Assembly (NCBI RefSeq): GCF_011758765.1
Contig: NZ_JAANOU010000001.1
Location: 4,278,001 to 4,342,000 of the forward strand
Length of the DNA: 64,000 bases
Reading direction: 5' to 3'
From: Amycolatopsis viridis
Lineage (GTDB): Bacteria; Actinomycetota; Actinomycetes; Mycobacteriales; Pseudonocardiaceae
The notes under the pieces were generated by a model that did not search any database, was not told the origin of the DNA, and was given only the letters and a program-made list of their open reading frames with translations. Made by a program: the position numbers and the translations under genes. Positions 28,273 through 38,002 of the stretch are shown here, one piece after another; position 1 is the stretch's first letter, and each line of letters begins with the position of its first letter.

Positions 28273-28707
28273 TCGCGCGTCCCCGCGGTCGTGCGGCAGC
28301 TGCCAGGTCATCGACACGGTGGTGCCCTCCTCGGTCGCCATGACCTCGACGTGCCCGGCCAGCCCGCGGATGAGCCGCAGGCCGTGCCCGTCGAACATCG
28401 AGCGGCCCGGCGGGGGCGGCCGCCAGCGGCCGCGGTCGAGGACGGTGACCGCGATCAGGTCGTGGTCGCGGCTGGCGTGCAGCTCGACCGGGCCGTCCGT
28501 GCCTTCGGGGTAGGCGTGGGTGGCGGAGTTCGTCAGCGCCTCGTAGCCGGCGAGGCCGATCGCGTGCGCGAGGTGACCCGGGAGGTCGAGGTCCTGCGCC
28601 CACCGCACCAGCTCGTCCCGCAGGGCGGTGACGTTCCACGGCGAGGCGGGCCAGCGGCAGTGCAGGCTGGTTTCGGTGCACCCTGATGGACTGGGCGTCG
28701 TGTCCAT
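28261..28707 (-). CDS. RsbW-like ATP-binding regulator (anti-sigma factor kinase fold)
   Basis: A small stand-alone HATPase protein of about 148 residues. The N box is EALTNSATHAYP, followed by a G1-like DRGRW and G2 GHGLRLIRGLAG. Streptomyces genomes carry many such genes; they act as anti-sigma factors, kinases of anti-anti-sigma proteins or partners of PP2C phosphatases. No sigma factor or anti-anti-sigma gene is adjacent, so the target is unknown. I chose ATG 28707 (MDTTPSPSG); a further in-frame start at 28743 is a TTG without support. Confidence 0.8.
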   Translation of the reverse strand: MDTTPSPSGCTETSLHCRWPASPWNVTALRDELVRWAQDLDLPGHLAHAIGLAGYEALTNSATHAYPEGTDGPVELHASRDHDLIAVTVLDRGRWRPPPPGRSMFDGHGLRLIRGLAGHVEVMATEEGTTVSMTWQLPHDRGDARSIA

Positions 28708-28791
28708 CGGCGGCCCCCGTTCGAGCACGGACAGGTGGTCCAACCATGGTCACACCCGCGGTGGGCGGGCTGAAGGGTCCTTCGACCCCTC

Positions 28792-30279
28792 CTACGCCCG
28801 TGCGGCGATCTCCCGCTTGAGGATCTTGCCGGTCGGCCCCTTCGGCAGCTCCGGCACCAGCCACACCTGCCGCGGGTACTTGTACGCGGCGACGCGTTCC
28901 TTGACGTAGTCACGCAGGTCGTCCGCGGTGGTGGTGGCGCCGGGCTTGAGCGCGACCGCGGCCGCGACCTCCTGCCCGTGCGTGGGGTGCGGCACGCCGA
29001 TCACCGCGGCCTCGGCCACGTCCGGGTGCTCGTAGAGGACCTCCTCGACCTCCCGCGGGTACACGTTGTAGCCACCACGGATGATCAGGTCCTTCTTCCG
29101 GTCGACGATGAAGTAGTAGCCGTCCTCGTCCTGCCGGGCGAGGTCGCCGGTGCGCAGCCAGCCGTCCGGGATCGCCTCGGCCGTGGCCTCCGGCAGGTTC
29201 CAGTAGCCGCGCATCACGTTCGGCCCGCGCACCGCGATCTCCCCGACCTCGCCGGGCTCGACCTCGGCGCCGTCGGGATCGAGCAGGCGCACCTCGACCC
29301 CCTCGATCGGCGTGCCGATCGAGCCGGCCTTGCGCGGCCGGTCCGGGTGGTTGAAGGTGACGACCGGCGAGGTCTCGGACAGGCCGTAGCCTTCGAGGAC
29401 CGCGCAGCCGAAGGTGTCCTCGAACCCGCGCAGGACCTCGACGGGCAGGGCCGCGCCACCGGAGACGCACATGCGCAGGGTGCTCGCGTCGATCCCGGCG
29501 GCGCGGGGGTGCTGCAACAGGGCCCCGTACATGGTGGGCACCCCCTCGAAGACGGTGACCCCGAACCGTTCGATCGCGTCCAGCACGGCCTCCGGCTCGA
29601 ACCGCGGCACCAGGACCAGGCAGGCGCCGCGGTGGACCGACGCGTTGAGCGCGCACGCCTGCCCGAACGTGTGGAACAGGGGCAGGCAACCCAGGACGAC
29701 ATCGGAGGGCCGCAGGTCCAGCATCCGCCCGGCCACGGTGGCGACGTTGCTGCGCACGTTGGCGTGGGTGAGGACGGCGCCCTTGGGCCGCCCGGTGGTG
29801 CCCGAGGTGTAGAGGATGACCGCCGGGTCGCCGTCGTCACGGGCCGCGACGTCGTGCTCCACCGGCCCGGTGAGACCGGTCAGGAACGTGGCCGGGTCGA
29901 CGACCGTGCAGGGCATGCCGGCCGCGGCGGCGGCCTTGCCCGCCTCGTCGGCGACCCCGCCGAGGACGAACAGCCGGGTGGCGCCGGAGTCGGTCAGGTA
30001 ATGCTCCACCTCGCGGGCCTTGAGCATCGGGTTCATCGGCACGACCACGCCGCCGGCACGCAGGACGCCGTAGTAGAGGACGGCGAACGGCAGGACGTTC
30101 GGCAGCATCACGCACACGCGGTCGCCGGCCTGCAGCCCCTCGGCGTGCAACCGGCCGGCCACGCGGCCACTGGCCTCGTCCAGGGCGGCGTAGCTCAGCA
30201 CGGCGTCGCCCAGGCGCAGCGCGGGTGCCTCCGGCTGCCGCCGGGCGGTGCTGGTCAGGATGTGCGCGAGATTCGTCAT
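28792..30279 (-). CDS. Long-chain fatty acid-CoA ligase (AMP-binding)
   Basis: A 495-residue ANL-superfamily enzyme that activates a carboxylic acid to acyl-CoA via an acyl-adenylate. The P-loop YTSGTTGRPKGA, A5 motif GYGLSETSPV, hinge DRKKDLIIRGGYNVYP and C-terminal Lys region PTGKILKRE are complete. It resembles FadD-type long/medium-chain ligases. It is divergent from a PucR regulator, with a shared 106-nt control region carrying an inverted repeat, so its expression is probably governed by that regulator. Confidence 0.9.
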   Translation of the reverse strand: MTNLAHILTSTARRQPEAPALRLGDAVLSYAALDEASGRVAGRLHAEGLQAGDRVCVMLPNVLPFAVLYYGVLRAGGVVVPMNPMLKAREVEHYLTDSGATRLFVLGGVADEAGKAAAAAGMPCTVVDPATFLTGLTGPVEHDVAARDDGDPAVILYTSGTTGRPKGAVLTHANVRSNVATVAGRMLDLRPSDVVLGCLPLFHTFGQACALNASVHRGACLVLVPRFEPEAVLDAIERFGVTVFEGVPTMYGALLQHPRAAGIDASTLRMCVSGGAALPVEVLRGFEDTFGCAVLEGYGLSETSPVVTFNHPDRPRKAGSIGTPIEGVEVRLLDPDGAEVEPGEVGEIAVRGPNVMRGYWNLPEATAEAIPDGWLRTGDLARQDEDGYYFIVDRKKDLIIRGGYNVYPREVEEVLYEHPDVAEAAVIGVPHPTHGQEVAAAVALKPGATTTADDLRDYVKERVAAYKYPRQVWLVPELPKGPTGKILKREIAARA

Positions 30280-30338
30280 TGAATGCCCTCCGCCGGCTCG
30301 TCCGCATCATGGTGCGGGTCGGCGGCCGCGGCGGCCCA

Positions 30339-30385
30339 TGTTCACACGGACAACCGTCAACCGGTGTCTGTTGTCATGGGGAACA
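30339..30385. promoter_or_regulatory. Inverted repeat between the CoA ligase and PucR genes
   Basis: Two 16-base arms (30339-30354 and 30370-30385) are inverted copies with 12 of 16 matches. Each contains TGTTC at the outer edge and GACAAC at the inner edge, separated by 15 bases. The right arm ends at the base before the PucR ATG. It could be an operator for the PucR protein controlling both directions. Confidence 0.45.
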
Positions 30386-31558
30386 ATGACGGTCGTGTCG
30401 CGCACCGCTCCCGGGTTGCCGGCCGTGGCGGCGACGCTGCTGGCCCGGCTGGATCCGCTCGCCGCCGAACTGACCGCCCGGATCCGCGCCGAGATCGGTT
30501 TCTACGTCGTCAGCGACGACGTGCCGGACGCTTCGCTGGCGGAGTCGGTGCGGGACAACCTGCGTCTGATCCTGCACGCCCTGATCGCCGGCGACCCGCC
30601 GGACCTGGCCGCCGCGCACGCCACCGGGCGGGAACGGGCCGTCCAGTCCGCACCGCTGCCGGAGGTGCTGGCGGCGTTCCGGATCGGCTTCGGCGGCCTG
30701 TGGGCCGCGATCGCCGCCGAGGCCCGTGCGACGGGAGCCATCGACGACGCCGCCCTGGTGGACATGGTGGCCGGCGTGTGGCAGCTGGCCGGGGACGTGG
30801 CGGACGCGATGACCGCGGCCTACCGGGACGCCGTCGCGGAGATGATGCTGCGCGACGAACACCGACGCTCGGTGCTCGTCGAGGCGCTGCTGTCCGGGGA
30901 GATCGACCAGCAGTCGCTGTGGGAGACGGCGCACGCGCTGCGGCTGCCGGTCGAGGGCCGCTTCGTCGTCGTGGCCGCGGCGACCCCGGAGCCCGGCGGG
31001 GAGGCGCTGCCGGGGATCGCCTCCCGCCTCGCCGCGTCCGACATCCGGTCGGCGTGGCGGTTGCAGCCCCACCAGCAGGTCGGGGTGCTGGCCCTGCCCG
31101 CACCGGCCACTGTGGACGGTGTGCTCACGGTGCTGCGACGGGCGAACGCGCGCGCCGGCGTCAGCCCGGTGTACCGCACGCTGCGGGAGACGCCGCAGGC
31201 GCTCCAGTTCGCCCGGCTGGCGCTGCGTGGCCTCGGGGACGGCGAGGTCGCGCAGTTCGCCGACACCCCGCTCGCGGTGCTGATGGCCGCGGCGCCCGCC
31301 GAGGCGGGGCAGGTCGCCGCCCGCGTGCTCGGGCCCGTTCTGGCGCTGGCGGACCGGGCACGCTTGCTGGACACGCTGGAGTGCTGGTTCGACGCGGGCG
31401 GTTCGGCGGCCGAAGCGGCACAGCGGCTGTTCTGCCATCCCAACACCGTGCGGTACCGGCTGCGGCGGGTCGAGGAACTGACCGGCCGGAAGCTGACGGA
31501 CCCGCGGGCCGTCGCGGAACTGTCGGCGGCCCTCCAGGCACTCCGGATGCATCCCTGA
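30386..31558 (+). CDS. PucR family transcriptional regulator
   Basis: A 390-residue regulator with the actinobacterial PucR/CdaR layout. An N-terminal RsbT-co-antagonist-like helical region (about 1-170) is followed by a GGDEF-like degenerate segment and a C-terminal helix-turn-helix, AQRLFCHPNTVRYRLRRVEELTG. PucR proteins often activate or repress neighbouring catabolic genes, here the divergent acyl-CoA ligase. I chose ATG 30386 (MTVVSRTAPG), preceded by GGGGA; upstream in-frame sequence crosses the control region and looks non-coding. Confidence 0.85.
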   Translation: MTVVSRTAPGLPAVAATLLARLDPLAAELTARIRAEIGFYVVSDDVPDASLAESVRDNLRLILHALIAGDPPDLAAAHATGRERAVQSAPLPEVLAAFRIGFGGLWAAIAAEARATGAIDDAALVDMVAGVWQLAGDVADAMTAAYRDAVAEMMLRDEHRRSVLVEALLSGEIDQQSLWETAHALRLPVEGRFVVVAAATPEPGGEALPGIASRLAASDIRSAWRLQPHQQVGVLALPAPATVDGVLTVLRRANARAGVSPVYRTLRETPQALQFARLALRGLGDGEVAQFADTPLAVLMAAAPAEAGQVAARVLGPVLALADRARLLDTLECWFDAGGSAAEAAQRLFCHPNTVRYRLRRVEELTGRKLTDPRAVAELSAALQALRMHP

Positions 31559-31592
31559 CCGGTGCCAGCCCGCGACCGCATAGGGTGGCGGC

Positions 31593-32090
31593 ATGACGAA
31601 CCGCGGTGACGTGCGTCCGCCCAGCGGAAACGAGGACGAGAAGACCACGCTGGTGACCTTCCTCGACTACCTCAGGGAGGCGATCGTCGCGAAGGTCGCC
31701 GGTGTCCCGGACGCCGCCGGGCGCGCCGCGGGAGTGCCGTCCGGCACCAGCCTGCTGTGGCTGCTCAAGCACCTGATCGCGGTCGAGCACAACTGGTTCG
31801 CCTGGGCCTACCGGGGCGAGGAGCCGCGCGTGGACGACGACGCCCTTCCCGCTGACGCCGACACCGCGGACACGCTGATCGCCGAATACCGCGAGACCGT
31901 GCGGCGGTGCAACGAGATCATCGCCGAGTGCCCCGATCTGGACCGCCCCGGGGCGCGATCGCTGCGGGAAACGGACTCCTGCCCGCCGTCGATGCGCTGG
32001 CTGCTCGTCCACATGATCGAGAAAACCGCCCGGCACGCCGGTCACGCCGACATCCTGCGCGAGCAGATCGACGGCTCCACCGGCCGCTGA
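31593..32090 (+). CDS. DinB family protein (DUF664)
   Basis: A 165-residue four-helix-bundle DinB-like protein. Metal-ligand histidines are visible in LLKHLIAVEHNWF and in MIEKTARHAGHADIL, the DUF664 pattern. Relatives include mycothiol-dependent enzymes, but most are uncharacterised. The ATG 31593 follows TAGGGT (31581-31586) by 6 nt with no Shine-Dalgarno, suggesting a leaderless transcript. It is convergent with valS across a strong hairpin. Confidence 0.85.
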   Translation: MTNRGDVRPPSGNEDEKTTLVTFLDYLREAIVAKVAGVPDAAGRAAGVPSGTSLLWLLKHLIAVEHNWFAWAYRGEEPRVDDDALPADADTADTLIAEYRETVRRCNEIIAECPDLDRPGARSLRETDSCPPSMRWLLVHMIEKTARHAGHADILREQIDGSTGR

Positions 32091-32110
32091 CCCCTCCGCC
32101 TGCCGGGAAC

Positions 32111-32145
32111 GGGGGCCGTCCGCGGGAAACCCGCGAACGGCCCCC
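32111..32145. terminator. Bidirectional terminator between dinB-like gene and valS
   Basis: An inverted repeat with 16-base arms (32111-32126, 32130-32145), one mismatch and an AAA loop. It lies 20 nt past the DinB-like stop and 4 nt past the valS stop, so it can serve both. Confidence 0.75.
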
Positions 32146-32149
32146 CGGC

Positions 32150-34774
32150 TCACGCCGTGGGCAGGGAACCCAGCCGCGCCGTCAGGCGCTCGATGTCCGC
32201 CGCCGCCGCATCGCGCCGCACCTTGATCTTGTCGACCACCTCAGCCGGCGCCTTGTCCAGGAACGCCTGGTTCCCGAGCTTGCCCTCGGTCTGCTTCAGC
32301 TCCTTCTGAGCCGCCGCCAGATCCTTCTCCAGCCGCTTCCGCTCGGCCGCCACGTCCACCGCGCCGGACAGGTCCAGCTCGACGTGCACGTTCCCGCCGG
32401 ACAGGCTCACCTCGACCGAGGCCGAGGCGGTGAACCCGTCCTCCGGTGCGGTCAGGCGCGCCAGCGCCCGGACCGCTTCCTCGTGCCGGCCGAGGTCTGC
32501 GAAGCCCGCACCGTCGACCCGCGCCGCGACGCGCTGCCCCGGCTTGAGGCCCTGGTCGGAGCGGAACCGGCGGATCTCGGTGATCAGCTTCTGCACGTCG
32601 GCGATCCGCGCCTCGGCCGCGGCATCCGTGTAGGAGTCGTCGGCCGTGGGCCAGGGGGCGATCACGATCGACTCACCGCCGGTCAGCGCCTGCCACAGCT
32701 TCTCGGTGATGAACGGGATCACCGGGTGCAGCAGCCGCAGCACCGTGTCGAACACGTGGCCCAGCACCGCGCGGGTGCCGTCGGCGTGCGCACCGGCGAT
32801 CTGGACCTTCGCCAGCTCCAGGTACCAGTCGCACAGCTCGTCCCAGGTGAAGTGGTAGAGCCGGTCGACGGCCTTGGCGAACTGGAAGTCCTCCAGCAGG
32901 CTGTCCACTTCGGACACCGTGGTGGCGAGCCTGCCGAGGATCCAGCGGTCGGCCTCGGTCAGGTCCGCCGCGGCGGGCAGCGGCTTCGCCACGGTGGCGC
33001 CGTTCATCAGCGCGAACTTCGTGGCGTTCCACAGCTTCGTGCAGAAGTTGCGGGAACCGGCCGCCCACTCCTCCGCCACCGCCATGTCCGCGCCCGGGTT
33101 GGCGCCGCGGGCGAGGGTGAAGCGGGTGGCGTCGGCGCCGTAGCTGTCCATCCAGTCCAGCGGGTCGATGCCGTTGCCGCGGGACTTCGACATCTTCTTG
33201 CCGAACTGGTCCCGGATCAGCCCGTGCAGGTAGACGTGGTCGAACGGCTGGACGCCGTCACCGGCGTAGAGACCGAACATCATCATCCGGGCGACCCAGA
33301 AGAACAGGATGTCGTAGCCGGTGGACAGCACGGTGGTCGGGTAGAACTTCGCCAGGTCCGCGGTCTGTTCCGGCCAGCCCAGCGTGGACAGCGGCCACAG
33401 GCCCGAGGAGAACCAGGTGTCCAGCACGTCCGGATCCTGGGTCCACCCGTCACCCGACGGCGGCTGCTCGTCCGGCCCGACGCACACCGTCTCGCCGTCC
33501 GGCCCGTACCAGACCGGGATGCGGTGGCCCCACCACAGCTGGCGCGAGATCGTCCAGTCGTGCATGTTGTCGACCCAGTCGAAGTAGCGCTTCGCCAGCT
33601 CCGGCGGGTGGACCTTGGTGCGCCCGTCGCGCACCGCGTCCCCGGCGGCGCGGGCCAGCGGCTCCACGTTGACCCACCACTGCAACGACAGCCGCGGCTC
33701 GACCACGGTGTCGCACCGCGAGCAGTGGCCGACCGCGTGCAGGTACGGCCGCTTCTCGGCCACGATCCGGCCCTGCTCGCGCAGCGCGGCGACGATCGCC
33801 GGGCGGGCCTCGAACCGGTCGAGCCCCTGGAACGGGCCGGCGACGGTGATCGTGGCGCGCTCATCCATGATCGTCGGCATCGGCAGGTCGTGCCGGCGGC
33901 CGATCTCGAAGTCGTTCGGGTCGTGCGCGGGGGTGACCTTGACGGCGCCGGTGCCGAACTCCGGGTCGACGTGCTCGTCGGCGATGACCGGGATGCGGCG
34001 GCCGGTCAGCGGCAGCTCCACCTCGGTGCCGACCAGGTGCCGGTACCGCTCGTCGTCCGGGTGCACGGCCACCGCGGTGTCGCCCAGCATGGTCTCGGCG
34101 CGGGTGGTGGCCACGACGATCGCGTGGTCACCGTCGCCGTAGCGGATCGAGACGAGCTCGCCCTCGTCCTCGGAGTGCTCCACCTCGATGTCCGACAGCG
34201 CGGTGAGGCACCGCGGGCACCAGTTGATGATGCGCTCGGCGCGGTAGATCAGGCCGTCGTCGAACAGCCGCTTGAAGATCGTCTGGACGGCGCGGGACAG
34301 GCCCTTGTCCATGGTGAACCGCTCGCGCGACCAGTCGACGCCGTCACCGAGGCGCCGCATCTGGTCGAGGATCTTGCCCCCGTACTCGGCCTTCCACTCC
34401 CAGACCCGCTCGACGAACTTCTCGCGGCCCAGGTCGTGGCGGGACTTGCCCTGCTCCGCCAGCTCGCGCTCGACCGCGTTCTGGGTGGCGATGCCGGCGT
34501 GGTCCATGCCCGGCAGCCAGAGGACCTCGTAGCCCTGCATGCGGCGGCGGCGCGTCATCAAGTCCATCAGCGTGTGGTTGAGCGCGTGCCCCATGTGCAG
34601 GCTGCCGGTCACGTTCGGCGGCGGCAGCACGATGGTGAACGGAGGCTTGTCCGACCCGGCGTCGGCCGTGAAGTAGCCCGCGTCTACCCACCGCTGGTAG
34701 AGGGCGGCTTCTTCATCGGCCGGGTTCCACGCGGCCGGGAGGGCGGGCTGCTGGTCAGGGGCGTTCTCCGTCAC
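32150..34774 (-). CDS. valS: Valyl-tRNA synthetase
   Basis: An 874-residue class I aminoacyl-tRNA synthetase. The HIGH-type motif is [15 protein letters not shown], the KMSKS loop KKMSKSRGN, the editing domain carries [10 protein letters not shown], and a C-terminal coiled coil (about residues 810-874) with repeated Lys/Glu heptads is typical of ValRS. The start is GTG 34774 ([10 protein letters not shown]); upstream frame is non-coding. In M. tuberculosis valS lies next to folC; here several accessory genes separate them. Confidence 0.96.
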   Translation of the reverse strand: MTENAPDQQPALPAAWNPADEEAALYQRWVDAGYFTADAGSDKPPFTIVLPPPNVTGSLHMGHALNHTLMDLMTRRRRMQGYEVLWLPGMDHAGIATQNAVERELAEQGKSRHDLGREKFVERVWEWKAEYGGKILDQMRRLGDGVDWSRERFTMDKGLSRAVQTIFKRLFDDGLIYRAERIINWCPRCLTALSDIEVEHSEDEGELVSIRYGDGDHAIVVATTRAETMLGDTAVAVHPDDERYRHLVGTEVELPLTGRRIPVIADEHVDPEFGTGAVKVTPAHDPNDFEIGRRHDLPMPTIMDERATITVAGPFQGLDRFEARPAIVAALREQGRIVAEKRPYLHAVGHCSRCDTVVEPRLSLQWWVNVEPLARAAGDAVRDGRTKVHPPELAKRYFDWVDNMHDWTISRQLWWGHRIPVWYGPDGETVCVGPDEQPPSGDGWTQDPDVLDTWFSSGLWPLSTLGWPEQTADLAKFYPTTVLSTGYDILFFWVARMMMFGLYAGDGVQPFDHVYLHGLIRDQFGKKMSKSRGNGIDPLDWMDSYGADATRFTLARGANPGADMAVAEEWAAGSRNFCTKLWNATKFALMNGATVAKPLPAAADLTEADRWILGRLATTVSEVDSLLEDFQFAKAVDRLYHFTWDELCDWYLELAKVQIAGAHADGTRAVLGHVFDTVLRLLHPVIPFITEKLWQALTGGESIVIAPWPTADDSYTDAAAEARIADVQKLITEIRRFRSDQGLKPGQRVAARVDGAGFADLGRHEEAVRALARLTAPEDGFTASASVEVSLSGGNVHVELDLSGAVDVAAERKRLEKDLAAAQKELKQTEGKLGNQAFLDKAPAEVVDKIKVRRDAAAADIERLTARLGSLPTA

Positions 34775-34972
34775 AACCGGTAAGTGTACGAACCGGGTAA
34801 TCCGCGCTGCATCCGCATCGGCTCCGTGACCGGTGACGATCTCCGCGCGCCGCGTCCGGCGCGGGGCAGGTCCGAAGTGGACGGGCAGCTCGACGTCCGG
34901 CTTCGACGGGACCGCGACGAACGACGTCACCAAGCCGCTGCCCGAGTTCACCGGCGGCTGCCGCCGACCAGT

Positions 34973-35002
34973 TCGACAGGCTGGACTCATCAGTCTAGAC
35001 TG
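34973..35002 (+). promoter_or_regulatory. Promoter and 12-bp palindromic operator of the MarR-MFS operon
   Basis: -35 TCGACA (34973-34978) and -10 TAGACT (34996-35001) are separated by 17 nt. A perfect palindrome CAGTCTAGACTG (34991-35002) covers the -10. The ATG at 35008 is 6 nt after the -10, so the message is probably leaderless. A MarR dimer bound here would block RNA polymerase. Confidence 0.65.
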
Positions 35003-35007
35003 TGGAT

Positions 35008-35445
35008 ATGCCCCGGGTACCGAACGACGTCGCGCGACTGGCGGGATCCGTGCGGGCCGTGGTCGGGCAGCTGCACCGCCGGTTGCGGCAGGTCGACAAC
35101 GCCGGGGTGCTCACGCCGTCCCAGTCGGCGGTGCTCGCCCGGCTGGACCGGGACGGTCCGGCGACCCAGGCGCAGCTCGCGGCGGCCGAGCACGTCCGGC
35201 AGCAGTCCATGGCGGCCACGCTCGCCGTGCTGGACGAGCTCGGCTACCTCACCCGGACGCCCGACCCGCGGGACGGCCGCCGCATCGTGATCAGCCTGTC
35301 GGACCTGGGCGAGAAGACCGTGCGGGGCGTCCACCAGCACCGCGAGGAGTGGCTGGCCCGCGCCCTGGTCGACGAGCTCACCCCGGACGAACGCCGCACG
35401 ATCGAGGACGCGCTGCCGCTGCTGCGGCGACTGGCGCAACGATGA
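35008..35445 (+). CDS. MarR family transcriptional regulator
   Basis: A 145-residue winged-helix repressor. The recognition helix region is [23 protein letters not shown] and the wing is [16 protein letters not shown]. The family responds to phenolics, drugs or oxidants. It is followed 7 nt later by an MFS efflux gene, a classic self-regulated drug-resistance pair. ATG 35008 is preferred (leaderless promoter); a GTG at 35002 is in frame but lies inside the operator. The ligand is unknown. Confidence 0.9.
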   Translation: MPRVPNDVARLAGSVRAVVGQLHRRLRQVDNAGVLTPSQSAVLARLDRDGPATQAQLAAAEHVRQQSMAATLAVLDELGYLTRTPDPRDGRRIVISLSDLGEKTVRGVHQHREEWLARALVDELTPDERRTIEDALPLLRRLAQR

Positions 35446-35452
35446 GGGAGTG

Positions 35453-36853
35453 GTGACGACGGCTCAGCCCACGACGACGCGATCCTCCACCGCCTATCCC
35501 CCGCGCCTGGTCCTCCCGCTGGTGGCCAGCGCGGTCCTCAACCCCATCAACTCCACCCTGATCGCCGTCGCGCTGGTGCCGATCGGCCGGGCGTTCGGCG
35601 CCGGGCCGGAGCAGACCGCGTGGCTGATCACCTCGCTGTACCTGGCCACGGCCGTGGGGCAGCCGGTGGTCGGGCTGTTCGTCGACCGGTTCGGCGCGCG
35701 GCGCGTGCTGCTGGCCGGCGCGGTGACCGTGATGCTCGCGGGCATCGGCGGGCTGCTCGCGTTCTCGCTGGGCTGGCTCGTCGCCGTGCGGGTCGTGCTC
35801 GGGGTCGGCACGTGCGCCGGGTTCCCGGCCGCGATGGCGGTGCTGCGCCGGCGCGCGGACACCACCGGCGGTGGCGTACCGAGCCGGATCCTGTCGGTCC
35901 TCGCGATGTCGGCGCAGACCGTCATGGTGATCGGGCCGACGCTCGGCGGTGCGCTGATCGGTCTGGCGGGGTGGCCGGCGATCTTCGCGGTCAACATCCC
36001 GCTGGCCGCCGTCGCGATCGTGCTCGCCCTCCTCTGGGTGCCCAAGGACCCGGCGCCCAGCGGCCCCCGGGAGCCGATCGACGTCGCCGGCATCGCGTTG
36101 TTCTCGGCGACCCTGCTCGCGGTGCTCCTCTACGTGATGGCGCCCGCGGTGTCCGACCTGTACCTGCTCGGCGTCGCGGTGCTGCTGGCCGCGCTGTTCA
36201 TCCGCGTCGAGCTGCGTTCCCGCCGGCCGTTCCTCGACCTGCGCATGCTCGCGGGGAACGGCCCGCTGCTGCGCACCTACCTGCGCCAGGCACTGGCGTT
36301 CCTCATCGTCTACGCGGTCATGTTCGGGTACGTCCAGTGGCTGGAGTCGGCGCGCGAGCTGTCCGAGTCGGCGGCCGGCGCGCTGCTGATGCCGATGTCG
36401 GTCGCCGCCGTGGTGGCTGCGGCCTGGGCCGGCAAACCGACCCGGCTCAAGGGCCGACTGATCGTCAACTCGACGGCCCTGCTCGCCGGGGCGGTGCTGC
36501 TGCTGTTCGTGGGCGACGGGACGTGGCTCGGCGCGCTGGTGGTGCTGGCCGCGATCTTCGGGCTGGGCCAGGGGCTGACGAGCGTCACCAACCAGACCGT
36601 CCTGTATGGACAGGCGCCGCCGGAGGTGATCGGCACCGCGAGCGGCCTGTTCCGCACCGCGCAGTACCTCGGCGCGATCGCGGCGTCGACGCTGATCGCG
36701 TTGTGCTTCGGCGACCGGGCCAGCTCGGGCGGCCTGCACGGGCTGGCCGTCGCGCTCATCGTGATCGGCGTGGTGCTGTTCATCGTGACGGCCGCCGACC
36801 GGGCCCTGCGGAACGCCGGTACCGGGGCCGGCGCACCCGGGCACCGGCCGTGA
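35453..36853 (+). CDS. MFS efflux transporter, DHA2/EmrB-like
   Basis: A 466-residue transporter with about 14 helices. The A motif GLFVDRFGARRVLLAG follows helix 2, and WLITSLYLATAVGQPVVG is typical of drug:proton antiporters. Two adjacent GTG codons (35450, 35453) are possible starts; GAGGGA just upstream spaces better to 35453. It is cotranscribed with the upstream MarR gene and likely exports the compound that MarR senses. It ends 10 bp from a convergent VOC gene. Confidence 0.87.
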   Translation: MTTAQPTTTRSSTAYPPRLVLPLVASAVLNPINSTLIAVALVPIGRAFGAGPEQTAWLITSLYLATAVGQPVVGLFVDRFGARRVLLAGAVTVMLAGIGGLLAFSLGWLVAVRVVLGVGTCAGFPAAMAVLRRRADTTGGGVPSRILSVLAMSAQTVMVIGPTLGGALIGLAGWPAIFAVNIPLAAVAIVLALLWVPKDPAPSGPREPIDVAGIALFSATLLAVLLYVMAPAVSDLYLLGVAVLLAALFIRVELRSRRPFLDLRMLAGNGPLLRTYLRQALAFLIVYAVMFGYVQWLESARELSESAAGALLMPMSVAAVVAAAWAGKPTRLKGRLIVNSTALLAGAVLLLFVGDGTWLGALVVLAAIFGLGQGLTSVTNQTVLYGQAPPEVIGTASGLFRTAQYLGAIAASTLIALCFGDRASSGGLHGLAVALIVIGVVLFIVTAADRALRNAGTGAGAPGHRP

Positions 36854-36863
36854 CCGCCGGCTT

Positions 36864-37361
36864 CTAGAGCACCTGGTGGCCGTACATCTCACCCAAGGGG
36901 TCGGCGATGAGCTCGATGCGGGCGCCGTCCGGATCGCGGAAGTAGACCGAGACGTCGCTGTGCACGGCGTGCTCGACGCCGGCGTCGGCCAGCTTGCCCG
37001 CCAGCCGCTGCCACCGCTGCGGGTCGACCGAGATGGCGACGTGGTGCAGCCCGCCGAGCACCTCGGCGTAGGGGCCGACGTCCAGGCCGGGGAAGTCGAA
37101 GAAGGCCAGCAGGTTGCCGTTGCCGATGTCGAAGAAGAAGTGCGACGAGCCGGGGTAGTCGCGGTTCTCGATCAGCTCGGTGAGCGGGAACTCCAGCACG
37201 TCCTGGTAGAAGCGGATGGTCCGCTCGACGTCGCTGCTGATCAGCGCCGTGTGGTGCAGGCCACGGGCGGAGGAGGCCGGCCGTTGCCCGGCGGGCTGGA
37301 GGTGGGCGTCGCGGATGCGGTCGCGCTCCGCGCGCACCGCGTCGAGGTCGACGGAGCTCAT
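36864..37361 (-). CDS. VOC family (glyoxalase/dioxygenase-fold) protein
   Basis: A 165-residue protein. LHHTALISSDVERTIRFYQDVLEFPL and LHHVAISVDPQRW mark the two beta-alpha-beta-beta-beta halves. VYFRDPDGARIELI carries the typical C-terminal metal ligand Glu; His ligands are in LHHTA and LHHVA. This supports a metal-dependent enzyme such as a lyase or dioxygenase rather than a binding protein. The start ATG 37361 has AGGAA upstream. The reaction is unknown. Confidence 0.87.
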   Translation of the reverse strand: MSSVDLDAVRAERDRIRDAHLQPAGQRPASSARGLHHTALISSDVERTIRFYQDVLEFPLTELIENRDYPGSSHFFFDIGNGNLLAFFDFPGLDVGPYAEVLGGLHHVAISVDPQRWQRLAGKLADAGVEHAVHSDVSVYFRDPDGARIELIADPLGEMYGHQVL

Positions 37362-37428
37362 GGCGTTCCTTTCTCCGGTGCGGAGGTGGTGTGCCCGGCT
37401 TACCCGCCGGGCACCACCGGCATCCGCG

Positions 37429-37986
37429 TCAGGCGGCTTTGATCGCGGAGACCTCGAACTCCAGGGTGACCTTGTCGCTGACCAGGACACCGCCGGTCTC
37501 CAGGGCGGCGTTCCAGGTGACGCCGAAGTCCTTGCGGTTGATGGTGGTCGAGCCCTCGAAGCCGATCCGGGCGTTGCCGAACGGGTCCTGCGCGGCGCCC
37601 TCGAACTCGAACGGGATCGTGACCGGCTTCGTGATGCCCCGGATCGTCAGGTCCCCGGTCACGTCGAAGCTCGTCTCACCGGTCTGCTCGATGGCGGTGG
37701 AGACGAAGGTGATCTCCGGGTGCTCGTCCATCGACAGGAAGTCGTTGCTGCGCAGGTGCGCGTCGCGGTCGGCGTTGCGGGTGTCGATGCTGTCGGCCTT
37801 GATGGCGACCGTCACCGACGATTTCGCCGGGTTCTCGCCGTCGATCCGCGCGGTGCCGCTGAACTCGTTGAACGAACCGCGCACCTTGGTCACCATCGCG
37901 TGGCGGGCGACGAAACCGATGCGGGTGTGGGTCGGGTCCAGGGTGTACTCGCCGGTCAGGGTCGGGTAGCTGGTCTGGGCGGTCAT
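37429..37986 (-). CDS. YceI family lipid-binding-like protein
   Basis: A 185-residue YceI beta-barrel. YTLDPTHTRIGFVARHAMVTKVRG, FDVTGDLTIRGITKPVT and NRKDFGVTWN are family signatures. The barrel binds isoprenoid-like lipids in characterised members. There is no signal peptide, so this copy is cytoplasmic, common in actinobacteria. The start ATG 37986 has GGAGG 7 nt upstream. It is divergent from a MarR gene with shared palindromic operators, so it is probably a MarR target responding to stress. Confidence 0.92.
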   Translation of the reverse strand: MTAQTSYPTLTGEYTLDPTHTRIGFVARHAMVTKVRGSFNEFSGTARIDGENPAKSSVTVAIKADSIDTRNADRDAHLRSNDFLSMDEHPEITFVSTAIEQTGETSFDVTGDLTIRGITKPVTIPFEFEGAAQDPFGNARIGFEGSTTINRKDFGVTWNAALETGGVLVSDKVTLEFEVSAIKAA

Positions 37987-38002
37987 TCGGGTTCCTCCAC
38001 TG

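Noticed and set aside
31907..34783. Long plus-strand open frame opposite valS
   Set aside because: valS carries HIGH and KMSKS motifs on the minus strand; the antisense product is Arg/His/Val-rich without recognisable domains.
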